64,000 nucleotides of DNA from Opisthorchis felineus (taxonomy: Eukaryota > Platyhelminthes > Trematoda > Opisthorchiida > Opisthorchiidae), in assembly GCA_004794785.1 (NCBI GenBank), contig SJOL01008406.1:53971-117970 (forward strand). The letters are read 5' to 3'. The position numbers and the translations under genes are program-made. The stretch's first letter is position 1. Each line of letters opens with the position of its first letter. Below the pieces are notes generated by a model. It saw only the letters and a program-made list of their open reading frames with translations, had not been told where the DNA came from and made no database searches. Shown piece by piece: positions 1 through 12,533 of this stretch.

Positions 1-180
1 CGTCGCAAAGTTCACCCAAGGCCTCAGTGTTGGACGGAAGACGCATTCGTTCTTTGTTGTTGTCGCGTACTCACCAACCGACTTCGGCACTGGTGCTGTC
101 AAAGATGATGTTTACCGAAGATCGAGCAATCTGTTGAGAAAGATAGGCGACACGCATTTGGTCAAATTGGCTCCGCTTGA
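1..180 (+). mobile_element. RTE-type LINE endonuclease fragment
   Basis: The second frame is open and reads FVVVVAYSPTDFGTGAVKDD, then VYRRSSNLLRKIGDTHLVKL. This resembles the endonuclease domain of RTE-like LINEs, where VVxxYAPT is followed by a charged linker. The element is cut by the window edge and breaks off where the opposite-strand LINE begins. Confidence 0.6.
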
Positions 181-185
181 AGGGC

Positions 186-1010
186 TCAAAGCAGATAGGT
201 CACCATAATCATTGCCAGCGACGTTATATGAGAACAACTCACTGCTTCACTGCCGTACAACCATGCCTGTTTGTCTGAATAGAGCCTTATAATGGAAAGA
301 AGAGAGAAATGGGAAATGGAACCTGGGGCCAGCCTACAGCAAACATCCGGTGTGCCTACACCTACACCTACACTCAATCAGACAGTTTGGATAGAAATTG
401 GCAGAGTGAGTGCCACTGACGTCGGTTAGCCGCCATGTTGTTCAGTGTATCCAGCCGAACACAGGGAGGGTCACGTGGCACTCATCATGGCATGCGAACA
501 GCATCGACCGCATCCAAACTCTTCGTTACATCCTCCATTCCCTTTACCATGTCAAATCCTGTCCACTTGTAGGTTTCCGACTCTCCGATTTAGGCCCGGA
601 AGTTAGCGCTGGTCTCGACGGTAACTTGACATGCGTAAGACATGGATCAGCCACATTAGCCTGAAGTGTTCGATGCATTCTTCGAGCGAAGTACCCTTTG
701 CTTCACCAAAAACCCGTCTTCTGATCACCCCATTCCGGTCCCAGTCGATTCCAGCGATAGCTGTGAGACATCGGCCGTCAAAGACCTGAAGATATATCGA
801 CTCCTCCGCCCAAATTGACCAAATCTGACAGCCGTACAATAACACAGCATTTACTGTAGTCTGATATATGCGTCACAGCGATGTGCCTTTTTGATGGTTC
901 AAGTGGCGTTAATTGGTAAAGGCAACTCTAGCTTTTGAGATTCGTGGGTTGAACTCGTTTGACACACCACAGTCAGTGTTGATGCATATTCCGAGATACA
1001 GCATTCCACA
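186..1010 (-). mobile_element. RTE-type LINE, 3' end of ORF with 3' UTR
   Basis: Read on the - strand, broken frames give SNEFNPRISKARVAFTN, then VNAVLLYGCQIWSIWAEES, LQVFDGRCLTAIAGIDW and LMWLIHVLRM, typical of the C-terminus of RTE-class reverse transcriptases. The ORF ends FLSKLSD at a TGA (370-372). The region 186-369 matches the sequence after the same stop in the copies at 1395-1642 and 15661-15860, so it is the shared 3' UTR. Several stops and frameshifts show it is dead. Confidence 0.8.
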
Positions 1011-1394
1011 ACATCTCTTATCGTTCCTTGAATTCTAAGGGGCATGTTTAATGACCGTGCCCGACTATACATAACTGGATCAGATAAAAACGGCTTAGGT
1101 GGCCAACATTTTTCCGTAGCTTATCTCAGCATCTTTCCCGGTTTTGCGCCGTTGGCTTTTAGTCGATCACCCCATCACAAATTGTCCCCAAATGTCTACC
1201 GTTCGGTTTAAGAGCTTCCGTGCGCGAAACTTAATTTTACGGCCGTGAGACCTAGCTAACTTGGAGTTAAGGTGTCCAATCCGACCAAAAGCTGCCACCT
1301 TACCGTGATGGTTGGGCTTGGGTGTTGCAACAGTCCCGCGGGCTAAACTGCTTGTAAATGTGCAACCTATAGTCAGAGACACTCAACGATATGG

Positions 1395-1642
1395 TGGCTA
1401 ACTAACATTAGTGGCGTTTATGCTGCCAGTTCCTATCCAGATTTTCCGACTGAGTGTTGGAGGTGTAGGCACGTTAGATGTTTGTGGTGCCGTAGTCCTA
1501 GGTCACCCTCCTTGCCTCGTTTTTTCTTTCCATTATAGGGCTTTTTCCAAATAAATTGGTATTTCTGTACGACAGTGAAGCAGCAGTGTTCTCGCCTGGT
1601 GTTGCTGTCAGTGTTGTTGTTGATGATGATGGTGAAGTACAT
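1395..1642 (+). mobile_element. RTE LINE 3' end, 5'-truncated copy
   Basis: The end of the ORF (CQFLSRFSD, stop at 1451-1453) is followed by the family 3' UTR and a GTTGTTGTTGATGATGATGG tail. It is homologous in the same order to 370-186 on the - strand and to 15661-15860 on the + strand. A trinucleotide-repeat tail is typical of RTE-class elements. Confidence 0.7.
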
Positions 1643-2407
1643 GTAGGTGGTAGATTTGGAGTCGACGCTCAGCGTACGAATGCGGGAGAGTTACTTCTTC
1701 AATTATGTGCCTGACATCATCTGTTCGTCGCCCGTAAGAACAGCGAGTTGCTTGGAGACCAGCAACCACATTCCAGTCATAGACTCATTTGGATCATGTC
1801 TGTCAGTCATTGTTGAAGAGCTCCAATTAAACATTTTTGTTCTTCTTGGGGTACGCCACTTGACTCCGACCGTGCCACTTCGGGGCTAGATTATCAACCC
1901 GTTTTTCCACAGGCTTGTGTAGAAGCAGATCGGTTCCGGCGAGTTTCAGTGGTTCAAAAATGGTGAGCTGACCTGGCTAGAAAGCTAATGGAAACATACA
2001 GTCACACAGATGACGAAGACTTGTTGCCGGACGAATGGAAGAGAGTGAAAGTAACTCCGATCTCAGCCTGTAGGACTCTCTGTCCAGACCATTCGACTCG
2101 ACAAGTGAACACTGAGTATCGTGGAGATCAGCAGATCTTATTGCTGCTAGAAATGCGATACAAGCAACCACGGTGACAGGCTCTTTAAAAACCTATAGTC
2201 AATAGCTTTAAGCAGACCACTGGTGGATTGGGAAGGCCCAGGAGACATAGAAGGCTTTCGCTGCAGATAACAGCCGCTTCCTATTTCAGCTGATTTGATC
2301 AACAAGAAGAAGGCAGGTTTCAGTGAAACATTTTTCAAGTAAGTTGGAACGGTAATTAATCCGCAGAACCGTCGTCATGCTCGATAGACTGAACACTAAA
2401 GGGCAGT

Positions 2408-4030
2408 TCAGCTAACCTCCACTACAACCAAACGAAGCTGATGTAACGTTGACACCAGCCCGCCGTCGGCAGCAGAGTTCCAGCTCGCGATGTCAATCCT
2501 ACAGCGCGACAAGGCATCCGGTCCAGATGGTCTACACCCTTCACTTTTCAAAGGTGGTGAAACCCTGATGAACACTTTGACGCCTCTACTATGGAACATT
2601 TGGAACGAAAGCAATACCATTATCCCAATGTTCAAAAAGAGCATAAGAACGCAAAAACCATCGTGGCATCAGCCTGGCAGCTGCGGCATCGAAAGTGCTC
2701 TCTGGAATTACTTTACGTAGGTTGGTCGATTATCGGGAGAGAAACTCGTACGGGTCAAGCTGAGTTTTGCCCAGACCGCGGATGGACCAATTATACATTT
2801 GCCTTGATACAGGTTTTTGAGCAGCGCCACTTTTAAACATTCATCGGTCGGTTTTCATGATCTATGGGCTGCTTTTGACTCTATCGACCATCAAAAACCA
2901 CGGCGGTCTGGCCCTCAAGGGTATCCCTTCTAAATTTTTATCCCTTATGTGGGCACTCTGTGCGAACTCCTGTGGGCGCGTACGGGTATAAATGAAGCTG
3001 TCACCTGAGTTCACCACTTCTAGTGACATGAGACAAGTCCGCCGTCTCTCATCATTCCTCTTCAGCTTTTTTTTATTCACATGCTGCCTAGAATTTTCTG
3101 CCTGTCTCTGAAAGTTCGAGGGCCGAAATGCTCCCGGGGCGTTTATCCTCCTTGGTTCAGATCCTTCAAAGATGCAGATCATCTTAAATAACCTAAATAT
3201 ATCGCTGCACGGTTTGGTATGCGACTTCTTCGGGTGGCGTGGCTAATAGGCACCGAGAGTGTTGAACAACTGAGCCTTTATTGCCATATTTATTGGTATG
3301 CGCTTCACACCTGCAGTTTGTAGAGTGCTGCTACAAGACTGTGTGGGATCTAACCCAAACATCATGCTTGCAGACCAGCCCATCGACGTGGTAGGCAGGT
3401 TAGTTTACCTGGGCCGTCGTATAAGCTCCGGTGGACCCCGTGGAGGTGAAATCACTTCTCCAATAGGAAGGGCCAAGAAAGCTGTTGCCAACTTTCACCA
3501 CTTCATGTCAGTTTGTCTGGGGGCTAGATGGCTCAGTGGTTAAGGCGCCAGCTTACGAACCGGAAGGTCCGTGGTTCAAACCAGACCTCTGACTCTCAAC
3601 TTCCCCTGTCTAGGCTTGGGCAACCTGGCAGTATCCCAGCCCTCGTGCTTCCTTCGGATGGCATGGCAGCTAGGCACCGAAAGGGTGTTACAGCTGAGCA
3701 ATTTTTTTTGTCAGTTTGTCTTTCAAGGAAAGAGTATACACTGCGGAAATGCGATCCACACTGCTTTATGACTTCACCTCTACGCGCAGAGGGTATACGA
3801 AAGTTGTCGGTGTTAGACCATCGGTATCTCCGAAACATTGGCCGGGTTCAGTGTGCACATCGGATTAACGATGCTGAGGTACGTCAGGTGGCTGTAGGAA
3901 GTCCCCTGCGATGGATGAGCTACCCACGTTTTATAGGTTACGCTGGTTATGACATGTACTTCGTGTGTCAGAGGACCGTCTGCCTCGCCGAGCTCTTTCC
4001 GCGCAACCCTATACTCAGTAGAAGTGACCG
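2408..4030 (+). mobile_element. RTE-type LINE, decayed reverse transcriptase, interrupted by a SINE
   Basis: Shifting + frames give the landmarks of an RTE reverse transcriptase in order. KASGPDGLHPSLFKGG lies at about 2510. A palm-like stretch with an FxPxRGxT relic lies near 2770. IDVVGRLVYLGRRISSGG lies near 3385. The C-terminal LSVLDHRYLRNIGRVQ lies near 3810, and LAELFPRNP near 3990. The frame is broken many times. A SINE at 3519-3708 splits it and is flanked by a duplicated 13-mer, so the LINE was already here when the SINE arrived. Confidence 0.8.
3519..3708 (+). mobile_element. tRNA-derived SINE, intact, with target-site duplication
   Basis: The head looks like a tRNA, with an A-box-like TGGCTCAGTGGTTAAGG and a B-box-like GTGGTTCAAACC, which together form an internal RNA polymerase III promoter. 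A family-specific body follows (GGCAGTATCCCAGCCCTCGT, later GCATGGCAGCTAGGCACCGA) and a T-run ends it. The 13-mer TGTCAGTTTGTCT occurs immediately before (3506-3518) and after (3709-3721). It is the best preserved of three copies here. Confidence 0.88.
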
Positions 4031-4839
4031 GTAGACGGACAGTGTGAACGAAGGATGAAAACACTAACAAGTAAATTTATTCTGGTTGACATCTATCGCC
4101 TGTCCAATGGGGACCTTCGGACTCAGCTTACCATCGTTAATGACACTGGCAGATGTGGCTGAGTCATGCAGTCATTTGAGCTCGTGCATCAAAGCTATCG
4201 CATTCAGTTCGTAGCTCTCTATTTTTCGGTCCCCTCAGAGCAACATACAATACGAACTAACTGCCATCGCCTTGTCTGTACCCCCTCACTCTCCCATTTT
4301 CCGGTGACCGGAACTGTACCACCTGGAACTGACGTGCTCTTTATACATGGGAACAATTTTGGATGTCCAACATGGCTCAGTTTTCAACTATCCATGTTTA
4401 CGGAGTATGTGGTGGGAACTTCGCCTGTCAATTGACGACGTCATCGAGGCCATCGACGTCCTACGAGCATTTTGTTCAGCGAATCTTGGCACAAGCTTCG
4501 GTGGCTGTACCAGGTTTTTTGAATGCTACTCAGCTATTTGCCTGGACGCGCATTATATATCAGGCCGTGGGTGAACTGGAGTAATTCACTAGGAGGCCGG
4601 GCGGCAGTGCCATCCCAAGGAAGATGGGGTCATCTAGCGCGTTTCCTGAGGGAGCGTCCGTGCCATTGAAAACATCGATTTTGAGTCGCTTTCGATACCC
4701 GCCGAGTGTAGTGACAGCTTCGCTCGGTAGAACCATTCAGTCAACCTCACTTTGAAACCGCGTCGTTAACGTAGGAACCAAAGGTCAAACTGGAGAGGCC
4801 GGATCTTACAGACTTACATCAGTACTGATCAGACTGCAG

Positions 4840-4915
4840 CGTGATACGGCAGCGGAGCATCAGAGTCGAACACTGATGTTATGCTGTTGATAATGGTGAC
4901 GATGATGATGCCTTT
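4840..4915 (+). mobile_element. RTE LINE terminal fragment with GAT-type tail
   Basis: GATACGGCAGCGGAGCATCA and the following sequence match, in reverse complement, the segments at 10294-10360 and 19866-19925. It ends in a GACGATGATGATG run. These are the last 60 to 80 bases of an RTE family. Confidence 0.5.
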
Positions 4916-5694
4916 TTACAGCTCTATCTACATGAACAGTGATTTCTGCCTTCACCTGACCGTTCTTTAGGATGACCGAACTCGAATATTTGAAAGAACA
5001 GGCTTGATAAATAATCTCCCTGCTAATGGAACTTTAAGCTAGTCGGCGAATTCATGCTCATCCTGCGGAACTACGTAGCCAGTTGTCCGATCGGTTGCGA
5101 ACTCGAAAAGCATTGCTGATGGCGAGCAACATTGCTGCACACAATCAGTGGCATCTTTCACTAATAAGGTACTCTCTGGGGCCGGCAGTGAACGATCAGG
5201 TGTGCGATTAAGGAACAGATTAAAGCGTTCTTTTCATCTTTCTATTTTTCCCAGCATCTTGATGTATCAGTTATCGCCTAACATCATGAAGAATAGGCTG
5301 TTGGGTTTTGCTACCGGAAGCATAACAGGTGAAACTTGGAAGCTTGCTACTTTTGACGTTTCCTCTGTATCTTCATACGTCAAACAAGCAGCGCAGACAA
5401 TTTTTGTTGGAGCTCTCATCTAGCTTATCGTATCCTTAACCGAACGCAGGTTCTTTTATGGTCGAGGAGCTAACGGAACACTTCACCAGTCGCAGCGTTT
5501 CTTTGCAATCATCTGTTTCTTATGAGGCAGCTACCACGGCCCTTTACTGTAACAAAAGTAAGCTCTTGTTGATCTGTGTCCGTAGCTCTGAACTTTGAAA
5601 ATTAGAACACCAAAAAAACCTTTGCAAAACTATTATTTACTTTTTGACTTCACCTGATGGTTCCACTTTTGTGTCATCTTTCCATTCCTCACAG
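4916..5694. other. PSMA1 intron sequence, no recognised content
   Basis: Open frames here (for example 5148-5423 on the + strand) show no similarity I recognise and no splice-site framing. The stretch ends in the T-rich tract and acceptor of the PSMA1 exon. Confidence 0.6.
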
Positions 5695-5877
5695 TGTCCC
5701 TCTTCGAATGCTTACGATTGTAAAGCGATTGCAATCGGTTCCAGATCTCAGTCGGCTAGAACATACTTGGAGCGACACCTAGAGGAGATCAGCGTAGCAT
5801 CTTTGGACGAGCTGATTTACCATGGTTTGAAAGCCCTTAGTGGTACCCTGCCGAACGAAGTTGAGATAACAACCAAG
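5695..5877 (+). CDS. PSMA1: PSMA1 penultimate coding exon
   Basis: The exon follows a TCCTCACAG acceptor and ends ACCAAG before a GTTTGT donor. It has 61 codons and is phase 0 at both ends. It starts [10 protein letters not shown], where animal alpha-1 subunits have an exon boundary after the FQT of the preceding exon. The open frame upstream to 5644 is intron read-through. Confidence 0.92.
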
Positions 5878-8644
5878 GTTTGTAATTCCGCAGCTTATAA
5901 TCAAATGGCCCGTTATGATGTTTATTTCCTGATCAGTTGGGGTATGTATATTTCATAACGTTTTTGAAACGGGGCCCTATCTCTCAGTTCGCTAACTTTG
6001 AATTAAAGTCGTGGAAAAGATAGACATATGGGTGGATGAAAGAAACATTTCTCTTAGATCTACGTGCGGCAGATGCACTTCACATCTTACACTTACGCGA
6101 GGTTGTGTGGCCCTAGAGCTTCACTGTTCAGATGTTTCTGCTCTTTTCAAGAAGCTGGGTTATATGTGGTGCACAATAAGACAACTCTTTGGTTAAGGCG
6201 CCAGCTTACGGAACGGAAGGTCTGTGGTTCGAACCCAACCTCAGCATTTCGGTTGCTCGTGTCTAGGATTGGGCAACCTGGCAGTATCCTAGCCCTTGTG
6301 CCTCCTTCCGTTGGCATGGCAGCTAGGCACCGAATGGGTGCTACAGCTGAACGATTCGATTTATACAATAGGACACCATATGAGCAAACTACGGCTCTGT
6401 CTGGTTGATGCCATGTTTTCGAGTGTAGGCTAATTTTAACAGCCAAACAAGAAGAGGCCCGCACTTAGTGAAATGATCAACGTGCCCCTTTTCCTACCTG
6501 AAAGTGTTTCTAGCACTATAAGTCTAAGTACCGGTGGTGATGGCGTGTGCAAGCATCAGGTGAACTACCATTGATCGCTACAAAGGCTGAATCCTGGCTG
6601 AGGTTGTGCACCTCATATTTTGTTACTAAATGAATGAAGCAACTTGCTTCATAGTTTCATTGTCTTACTGCATTTCTCTGACGAAGGACCTTTCTAGCTA
6701 CACCATTGTTTTATCATTTTCAATGTTCAATAATCATTAAAGAGGGCTTAGTGAAATAACGGTCTCCGTCGATGTTGTGCTAGGCCCACTTGGTAGGATT
6801 GTACAAAATTCTAAAGGTTCCCCAAGAAGAGCAGAACACGGTCGTTATTGTCCAATTGAGCGTAGGATATGCAGACGCACGTTTATTGGTGGATAGACGA
6901 TCCACCATCTACCGGGCATTTTAGGGAAGGCTGACAACCTGAGTGTCGTCCGCGCACAGACAAGTTCATACAAAACAGCAGACAATATTTGTACAATGCC
7001 GGGGACCCTTAAATAGTTTGCGCACCTTGTAGGCCATCGTTACGTATCGGAGCCACACGGTATCCGAGACTCAAATCCTTTTGATGAAATAACACTGCTT
7101 GCCACTGCCGATATTGAAATCTTGCCAATCCTTGTGGGAAAGTTGACACTGTCGCCTGTTATTTTCCATTAATCGGAGTAGACCGCGGCTATCCTATCCG
7201 GTGCCAGAATATGCTTCAATTAGTCCATAAAATATACTAGGTTATAGCTATCATTCTGTCTTATTGGAAAACAAAGGCGGACCGTTTGAACAGTATTTGG
7301 GGGATGAAAGTTAAACAGTAAGATAAACTGGCTGAATGTTTCGGTTCTCTTTGCTTTTTAAGTGCATGTCATCCAAGAGAGTCGAATCTTACCTGTCTGA
7401 TAACTCGGGACTTAATAGCAAACTTAAATGATTCATGTGGCTTGATGAGCTCCCAGTGAAAAAGGTAAGAAGGAAGATTTTTTGAGAGTAAAGCCCTTTT
7501 TGATGATCGGTTGGTATTTGACACCCATAGCTCGTGCGAACCGGCGAGAGACAGACGCACTTTGCAGAAATTACTGTACAGGGGATTTTCGCAACACTTA
7601 TTGATTGACTCTCCAAATCGAACACTAATATGAATGAAGTAGCAATATGGTTGACCACGGGATGATGTAATGTGTATCGCTCATCGATCAGTTACGTATA
7701 CTTTATTGTGTACGGCATTGATCTTGTCCAACCATCATGAATGGCCTAACAGCATCTGGTTCCCTACGCTAACGACTGTTACGCGATTTGAAGGCTTAAA
7801 ATCGGGACCAATATAGCTCAACTTGACTTGCTATGATTCTACGGAATTACAGAGAATAACAAAAGCTGTGTTTTCGAAGAAAACTGAGTTGTTTAAGTAG
7901 AACAACAGAGTGGAGAAATCTGCTGGACAGTCATTCGCTGTTCGGAAAACGCAGTCACGCAGCGTCATGAAATATGAACCAATATGGTGCGTTAGTCTTT
8001 TTGGAAGACTGAAAGACTGAAGCAAATCGAAATAGAGTACGGTAAATTAAAGCGCCGTACACATGGTTCTTGAATAAAGTACGTCTAGCCAAATTGCGAT
8101 TTCTTCATATGGCACCCATGTGTCGATTCAGAGTAAAAGCACCATTGGTCATTGATAAAGCAGCAACAGCATCATTCAACTTCACTATATGTGTAGGGGG
8201 GAGACGTAACCGACCTACTGGTCACTCACTCGACACTACTAAACTCATCACTGGGCAGAGTCCATAGCGTTCTCAACTCGCTTTGAACTAACCAGAAAAA
8301 TCCTTCCTTGGGAGGAATACTGCTTAAGCCCAGAACTATTCGCTTATATGTGTACCTACTGTATTTCTTGAGTTTGAGTTGAGAAAATTTCGTTTCGCCT
8401 ATGAATTTCCCACTCTGTTTATTGTTCATCCAAAACTACTCAGCTGCAGTCTCGTTCTATACACTCTTTTCAGAATTGCTCTTTGGGTATCGTTGGGAAA
8501 TCATGCGATTTCACCATTTACGAAGACGATAGTGTCGACAAGTTTTTGAAGATGTTCGAAGCCAAACAGCGAGAGGAGCAGTCTCCACCTAGTGATACTA
8601 GCGTGGTCCCGACTCCGATGGAACAGGACCAACCAGCCTCGTGA
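5695..8644 (+). CDS. PSMA1: Proteasome subunit alpha type-1 (PSMA1), last two coding exons
   Basis: This is the 3' end of the gene for the alpha-1 subunit of the 20S proteasome outer ring, a structural, non-catalytic subunit of the cytosolic and nuclear protease. Joining 5695-5877 and 8474-8644 gives 117 residues in one frame. The first exon contains [20 protein letters not shown], the signature stretch of alpha-1 subunits. It ends in ITTK, and the last exon continues with NCSLGIVGK and then [14 protein letters not shown], as in animal PSMA1. The tail is polar and acidic, ending PMEQDQPAS, like the family's acidic C-terminus. The family is about 260 residues long, so roughly the first 140 are missing. 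I found no trace of them in 1-5694, which is retroelement debris, so they probably lie upstream of the window. Cyclin H follows on the same strand. Confidence 0.93.
5878..8473 (+). other. PSMA1: PSMA1 last intron
   Basis: This 2.6-kb intron runs from GTTTGT to CTTTTCAG. It contains the SINE at 6184-6360. Otherwise I see only short, unsupported open frames. Confidence 0.85.
6184..6360 (+). mobile_element. tRNA-derived SINE, second copy
   Basis: It matches the SINE at 3519 from GGTTAAGGCGCCAGCTTACG through the B box (GTGGTTCGAACCC) and body to GCTACAGCTGAACGATT. The first A-box bases are altered. It lies in the intron between the two PSMA1 exons, in the gene's sense. Confidence 0.82.
8474..8644 (+). 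CDS. PSMA1: PSMA1 terminal coding exon
   Basis: The exon follows a CTCTTTTCAG acceptor and opens [19 protein letters not shown], matching the last beta-strand region of alpha-1 subunits. It runs 56 codons to a TGA at 8642-8644. The tail is rich in E, Q, S and P, as expected for the disordered C-terminus. It is too short to stand out as an open frame by itself. Confidence 0.92.
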   Translation, partial: NCSLGIVGKSCDFTIYEDDSVDKFLKMFEAKQREEQSPPSDTSVVPTPMEQDQPAS

Positions 8645-8700
8645 TCAAAATACATTGTTTGATTTGACTTGTCGGTCTCCATTGCCCTGTTGGTTTTTGT

Positions 8701-8706
8701 AATAAA
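8701..8706 (+). promoter_or_regulatory. PSMA1 polyadenylation signal AATAAA
   Basis: A canonical AATAAA lies 57 bases after the PSMA1 stop codon, followed by T- and TG-rich sequence. This fits a short 3' untranslated region. Confidence 0.7.
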
Positions 8707-8709
8707 CCT

Positions 8710-11700
8710 GAATTTGAAAATGTATCTGTTCTGGACCCTGCAAATAGCTTGTGTTCATCACTTTCGCTTCTTATCATTTATCTTGTTTTGCAAGTTTTCA
8801 CCGGAATTTCACCCATGGTTTGTAGGGTAGCTGGACGTCTTTTATCTCGTCCTGGTGGTTTGCTGGTCAACTAAATTATGCAGTTCTTGACTAAACCTAA
8901 AAGTCACGAACATTCAGGGCTATTCAGTCTCTTAGGTTAGGGCCCATCACTCCTATGATTTGGTGTCTTCACTTCGTTTGTATGAGACAAGTCCTGGAGA
9001 TTATCCTGATCGGAATATATTTAGAACCACGTCCAAGTGTCCATTGTTCTGGGCTAGCACAATCTGCGCTGTCTTCTGGGGTTACCGTTCATTTTTCGAC
9101 CGTGCAAATTGGGGTTTTTCCCTAGTGTTAGATTATTACGGATACACTAGAAAATGCGCTGGCCGTAAGTAAAAGGTCAGTTTACCAGAAAGCGACACAT
9201 CACTGCAGATGGTGAAGTTTCTAGATTGAGTTTACCCTAAGTTCGGGAAATTAGTGGTTGTATGTCTTGCACACCAAATGTCGTCCATCTCCAGTGCGCT
9301 GCAGATTCTAGGGAATACCCAATCGTTTTTACGGAGTGTGATTCTGCTGCGTACTTAACGTCAGTACGCTTCTCGATAGTCACACAGAGAGAAGGATGAT
9401 ATATGGTGCTACGTTGGTTCGAACCATCGAAGTATGTTTTTTCGTTACATAACATAGTGCTTGCAAAGGTCCTGGAAACTCTTCGATAGCTCACTACGAG
9501 TATCGGTCTTCGTAAGTCTCATCGGCTGAGTCTCATGTGCACTGGCTTGATTAGCAAACGGTTGTATTTTGCCAACCGTGTTCAAGTAGAACATAAAGTT
9601 GATGAAAACTACTTGACGAAATCGGTAGTGGGAATTTGGGGGAGTTTTCAGCAACCTACCAGTAGTGTGTCCTTCCAAGTAAAGGAAGTTATTCGATATA
9701 AAGAAAACTGATGCGGTTTTACTTTCTGATTCGAGTTAACATATTATAAGGGTGAGCTTGGTAGGGGTTTTCCAAGGTTTTCTTATTTTAAGGTGCATCG
9801 TTTTATCATTTTCAATTCCAGTCTTATTGTCACCATTAGAATTATCAAGATGGTAGCGTTGTCTTGCCGGCTGTTATTGAACTAAGACTCCGTACTCTAG
9901 ATACTGATCGTCAAGTTGCCATTTGAGCCACCGATACTCAGTCCGCCAGTTTTGACCGAATCACATGTATGGGTATGGTCACGTGTTCGAAGCAGTCGGA
10001 AAACTTAAGGTTTAGCTTCTCGTTTACCCTGCGAATGGCAAGGAATTACGTAATTTAGACTCTCGATATACCTCCGGACGTGACCGGCGTCAACACATGC
10101 GCGGCGAGGCTTTTATACTGAAGGTAGAGCGTTGTCCATCAGTAGATTGGTAGGTTGTTTCGCGAATTACCTAATAGTTTGAACTTTGTGGTCTCTATTC
10201 GTAACGGTAAAAATCCTTCATTAGGAGAACTCCTATTTAGGAACACTGCTTCCAGGAGCATTTCTGAATTACGTTTAGACGCATTATCGTCATTCATCAT
10301 CATCATCGACAGCATGACATCAGTGTTCAACACTGACGCTTCGCTGCTGTATTGTCATCATTGTTTCCATGACAATAAAGAGCACCCTACTGGACCGAAC
10401 AAAAGACAATAAAAACAGTCACACGTGGGGAAACTCCCACTATAGGTACACTGCATTGCTTAGTGACAGCTTTTACCTACCTCGTTCATATGATCTTTAT
10501 GTGTCGGGACACATGGTTTCTGTTCGAGGCCTAAGCTACATACTGTTCTCCTAAGTTTCGAACGCTTGTCAAGATACCCGCACTACGACAGGATCAACTA
10601 ATGCGCGGACTCTGCAATGCGGGCAAAACAAATCTAGTTTCTCGAGTATCATTAGGTGAAAGCATAAAGCGCCATATTGAAAATTATATATATATATAAA
10701 CTATAGCAGCCGTTCAGTATTCCCTAGAAGACGTCTGATTGTAACTTCAAGTAGGCTTGGAATAAACGTCTTGATTGTTTTTGGGTGTTCGTATCCACAG
10801 CGCTTTTGTTTTGACAGTAGTCCGGTTCCTGACGCAATTACTGTGATAAACTCGTACGAAAGCGCAAAACACCGTACCTGAGTTTCGCTCTTTTTAGAGC
10901 TTGGCAACAGTTTATTTGTTCGGTAGTACCTGGATTTGGAACCCCGACACTCGACTACTTAACCAGCCTACCCTGGACGCACTTAAATTATCGCACTGAA
11001 CAGACGAACATGTTCATGCTTGACGGTGGGTCGGTAGTTGGGCGTCCACCCATAAAACTTTCAAAGAGGAGGCATCCGGTGTTCAGACACATTTTTGTTC
11101 TCCCGACAGGTGTCCTTTACCGATGGGTTTCATTGTACTTAATCATTTCCTAAATGGTAATAATCGACTGTGTGCTGTTTCAATTTCACCCATTGGTCTA
11201 AATGCCTAAAGCGAAAGCAGTACGGGTGTTCTTTTGACAAAGCGATTCCATGTGCCACTCACTCGATATGCTTAGTCCTCAAAACGCAAGGTCGACTCTA
11301 ACCTTAACTTAGTTTGGTGAGTTGTGCGAACTCAGTAGATAGCTGATGTGGTCGTGTTGCGTAGGACGACGCCTCGGTTTCGTTAAAATCCCTCATCACT
11401 TTTCAAATGGATTCTGTGAGCACGGTTCTTTGTATTATCCTTCCACAATCGATCTTTAGCGTTCAGGACGTTTGGGCCTATAGGATCTATTCGCCTCGTT
11501 AGTGATTCCACAAACGGCATACGACATTATATGTTAGTTGCCTTCATTGAGTCGAACTAGCTTAGCTTGTGTTTGGTTCATTTCTGCAACATTGATGCCA
11601 AGGTGGGATAGAAAGGCACCTGTAATTGATATCGCTTGCTTGTAGTAACACGGATGCGCTCTAGCAGTGTTCGACTCTTGAGAAATTGGTTTTGTGACTA

Positions 11701-12533
11701 GTAGTGTGGGCATTGACTTATTCAAAGACCCACACTGACGGAACTGTGACGAACAGAACATGTAGTGAACGGTGGCATCATTTTAGCAATTGTGTTAGAG
11801 TTCGAGCACCGTATAGTTCCCACATTTTGGGCGTGGAGGCGTTATATCCCAGCGTGAAGTTAAATTTTTCACAGTTTGCACGATGCAAAGGACCGAATTC
11901 CCAGTAGTACTTGCAGGGCCACGGACATGAAAAAGCCTGCCGGTCAATTTTATGTGCGCATACCATCAAATTGAAACTGTTGTGGTGTAGTCAGTGTTTC
12001 ACCGATTTGCCGTAGCTACAACTCGACAGAATGCACACATTGTTACTGGGTTCTTTTGCCAACAGAATGCAAGTTTTGCATGCGGACGGAATAATTTTTA
12101 AGCATGGTGGCCTTGAAAAGTGGTGGGTTGGTATAAAGTTGGACGGCATCGAAAGAACATAATTTTATATCAAATTGACTACTTTGGAGGCCCAAGGATT
12201 CGTCCAAGCCCCGTTCTCAGGCTTTGCTACGCCTCTTAAAATAGTTACTACGATATCTCACGCTCTCGAGACCAGTGACATATCATAACTGGTGAATAGA
12301 TTTGTCATTTTTCTGCAAGTGCGGTATTAAAATTACGACCCGAACTTCAGAGGATGATCAACTTGTGGAGAATCGTGGTGTCGGTTAAATACAGGATACT
12401 TCCAAGGAGTCCTAGCACCAATAGGTAGTATTGTAAACATTTCTATCATTGTCCAGGGAGCGCTTAAATGTTTGTCCGGTTTGTATCACCGGGTGTCCAG
12501 GAGCTGATCCCCGCGTGTCTCTGTTTCTTACAG
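8710..12533. other. Region between PSMA1 and cyclin H
   Basis: It holds the RTE tail at 10294-10360 and a short TA run. The first exon of cyclin H, probably only a few codons, may lie here or at the edge. I could not place it, nor a promoter. Confidence 0.5.
10294..10360 (-). mobile_element. RTE LINE terminal fragment
   Basis: CATCATCATCATCGACAGC is followed by CAGTGTTCAACACTGACGCT. On the - strand this is the RTE 3' terminus ending in a GAT run. It is shared with 4840-4915 and 19866-19925. Confidence 0.5.

Noticed and set aside
3519..3595. Possible functional tRNA gene (A and B boxes present)
   Set aside because: It has a SINE body, a T-run and target duplications, other copies exist, and there is no closed acceptor stem.
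4340..4584. Three overlapping + strand open frames
   Set aside because: None shows recognisable similarity or splice context. They lie just after a LINE end and are probably chance.
12468..12533. In-frame ATG extending the cyclin H exon by 22 residues
   Set aside because: It crosses a strong splice acceptor, and the added residues do not resemble cyclin H.
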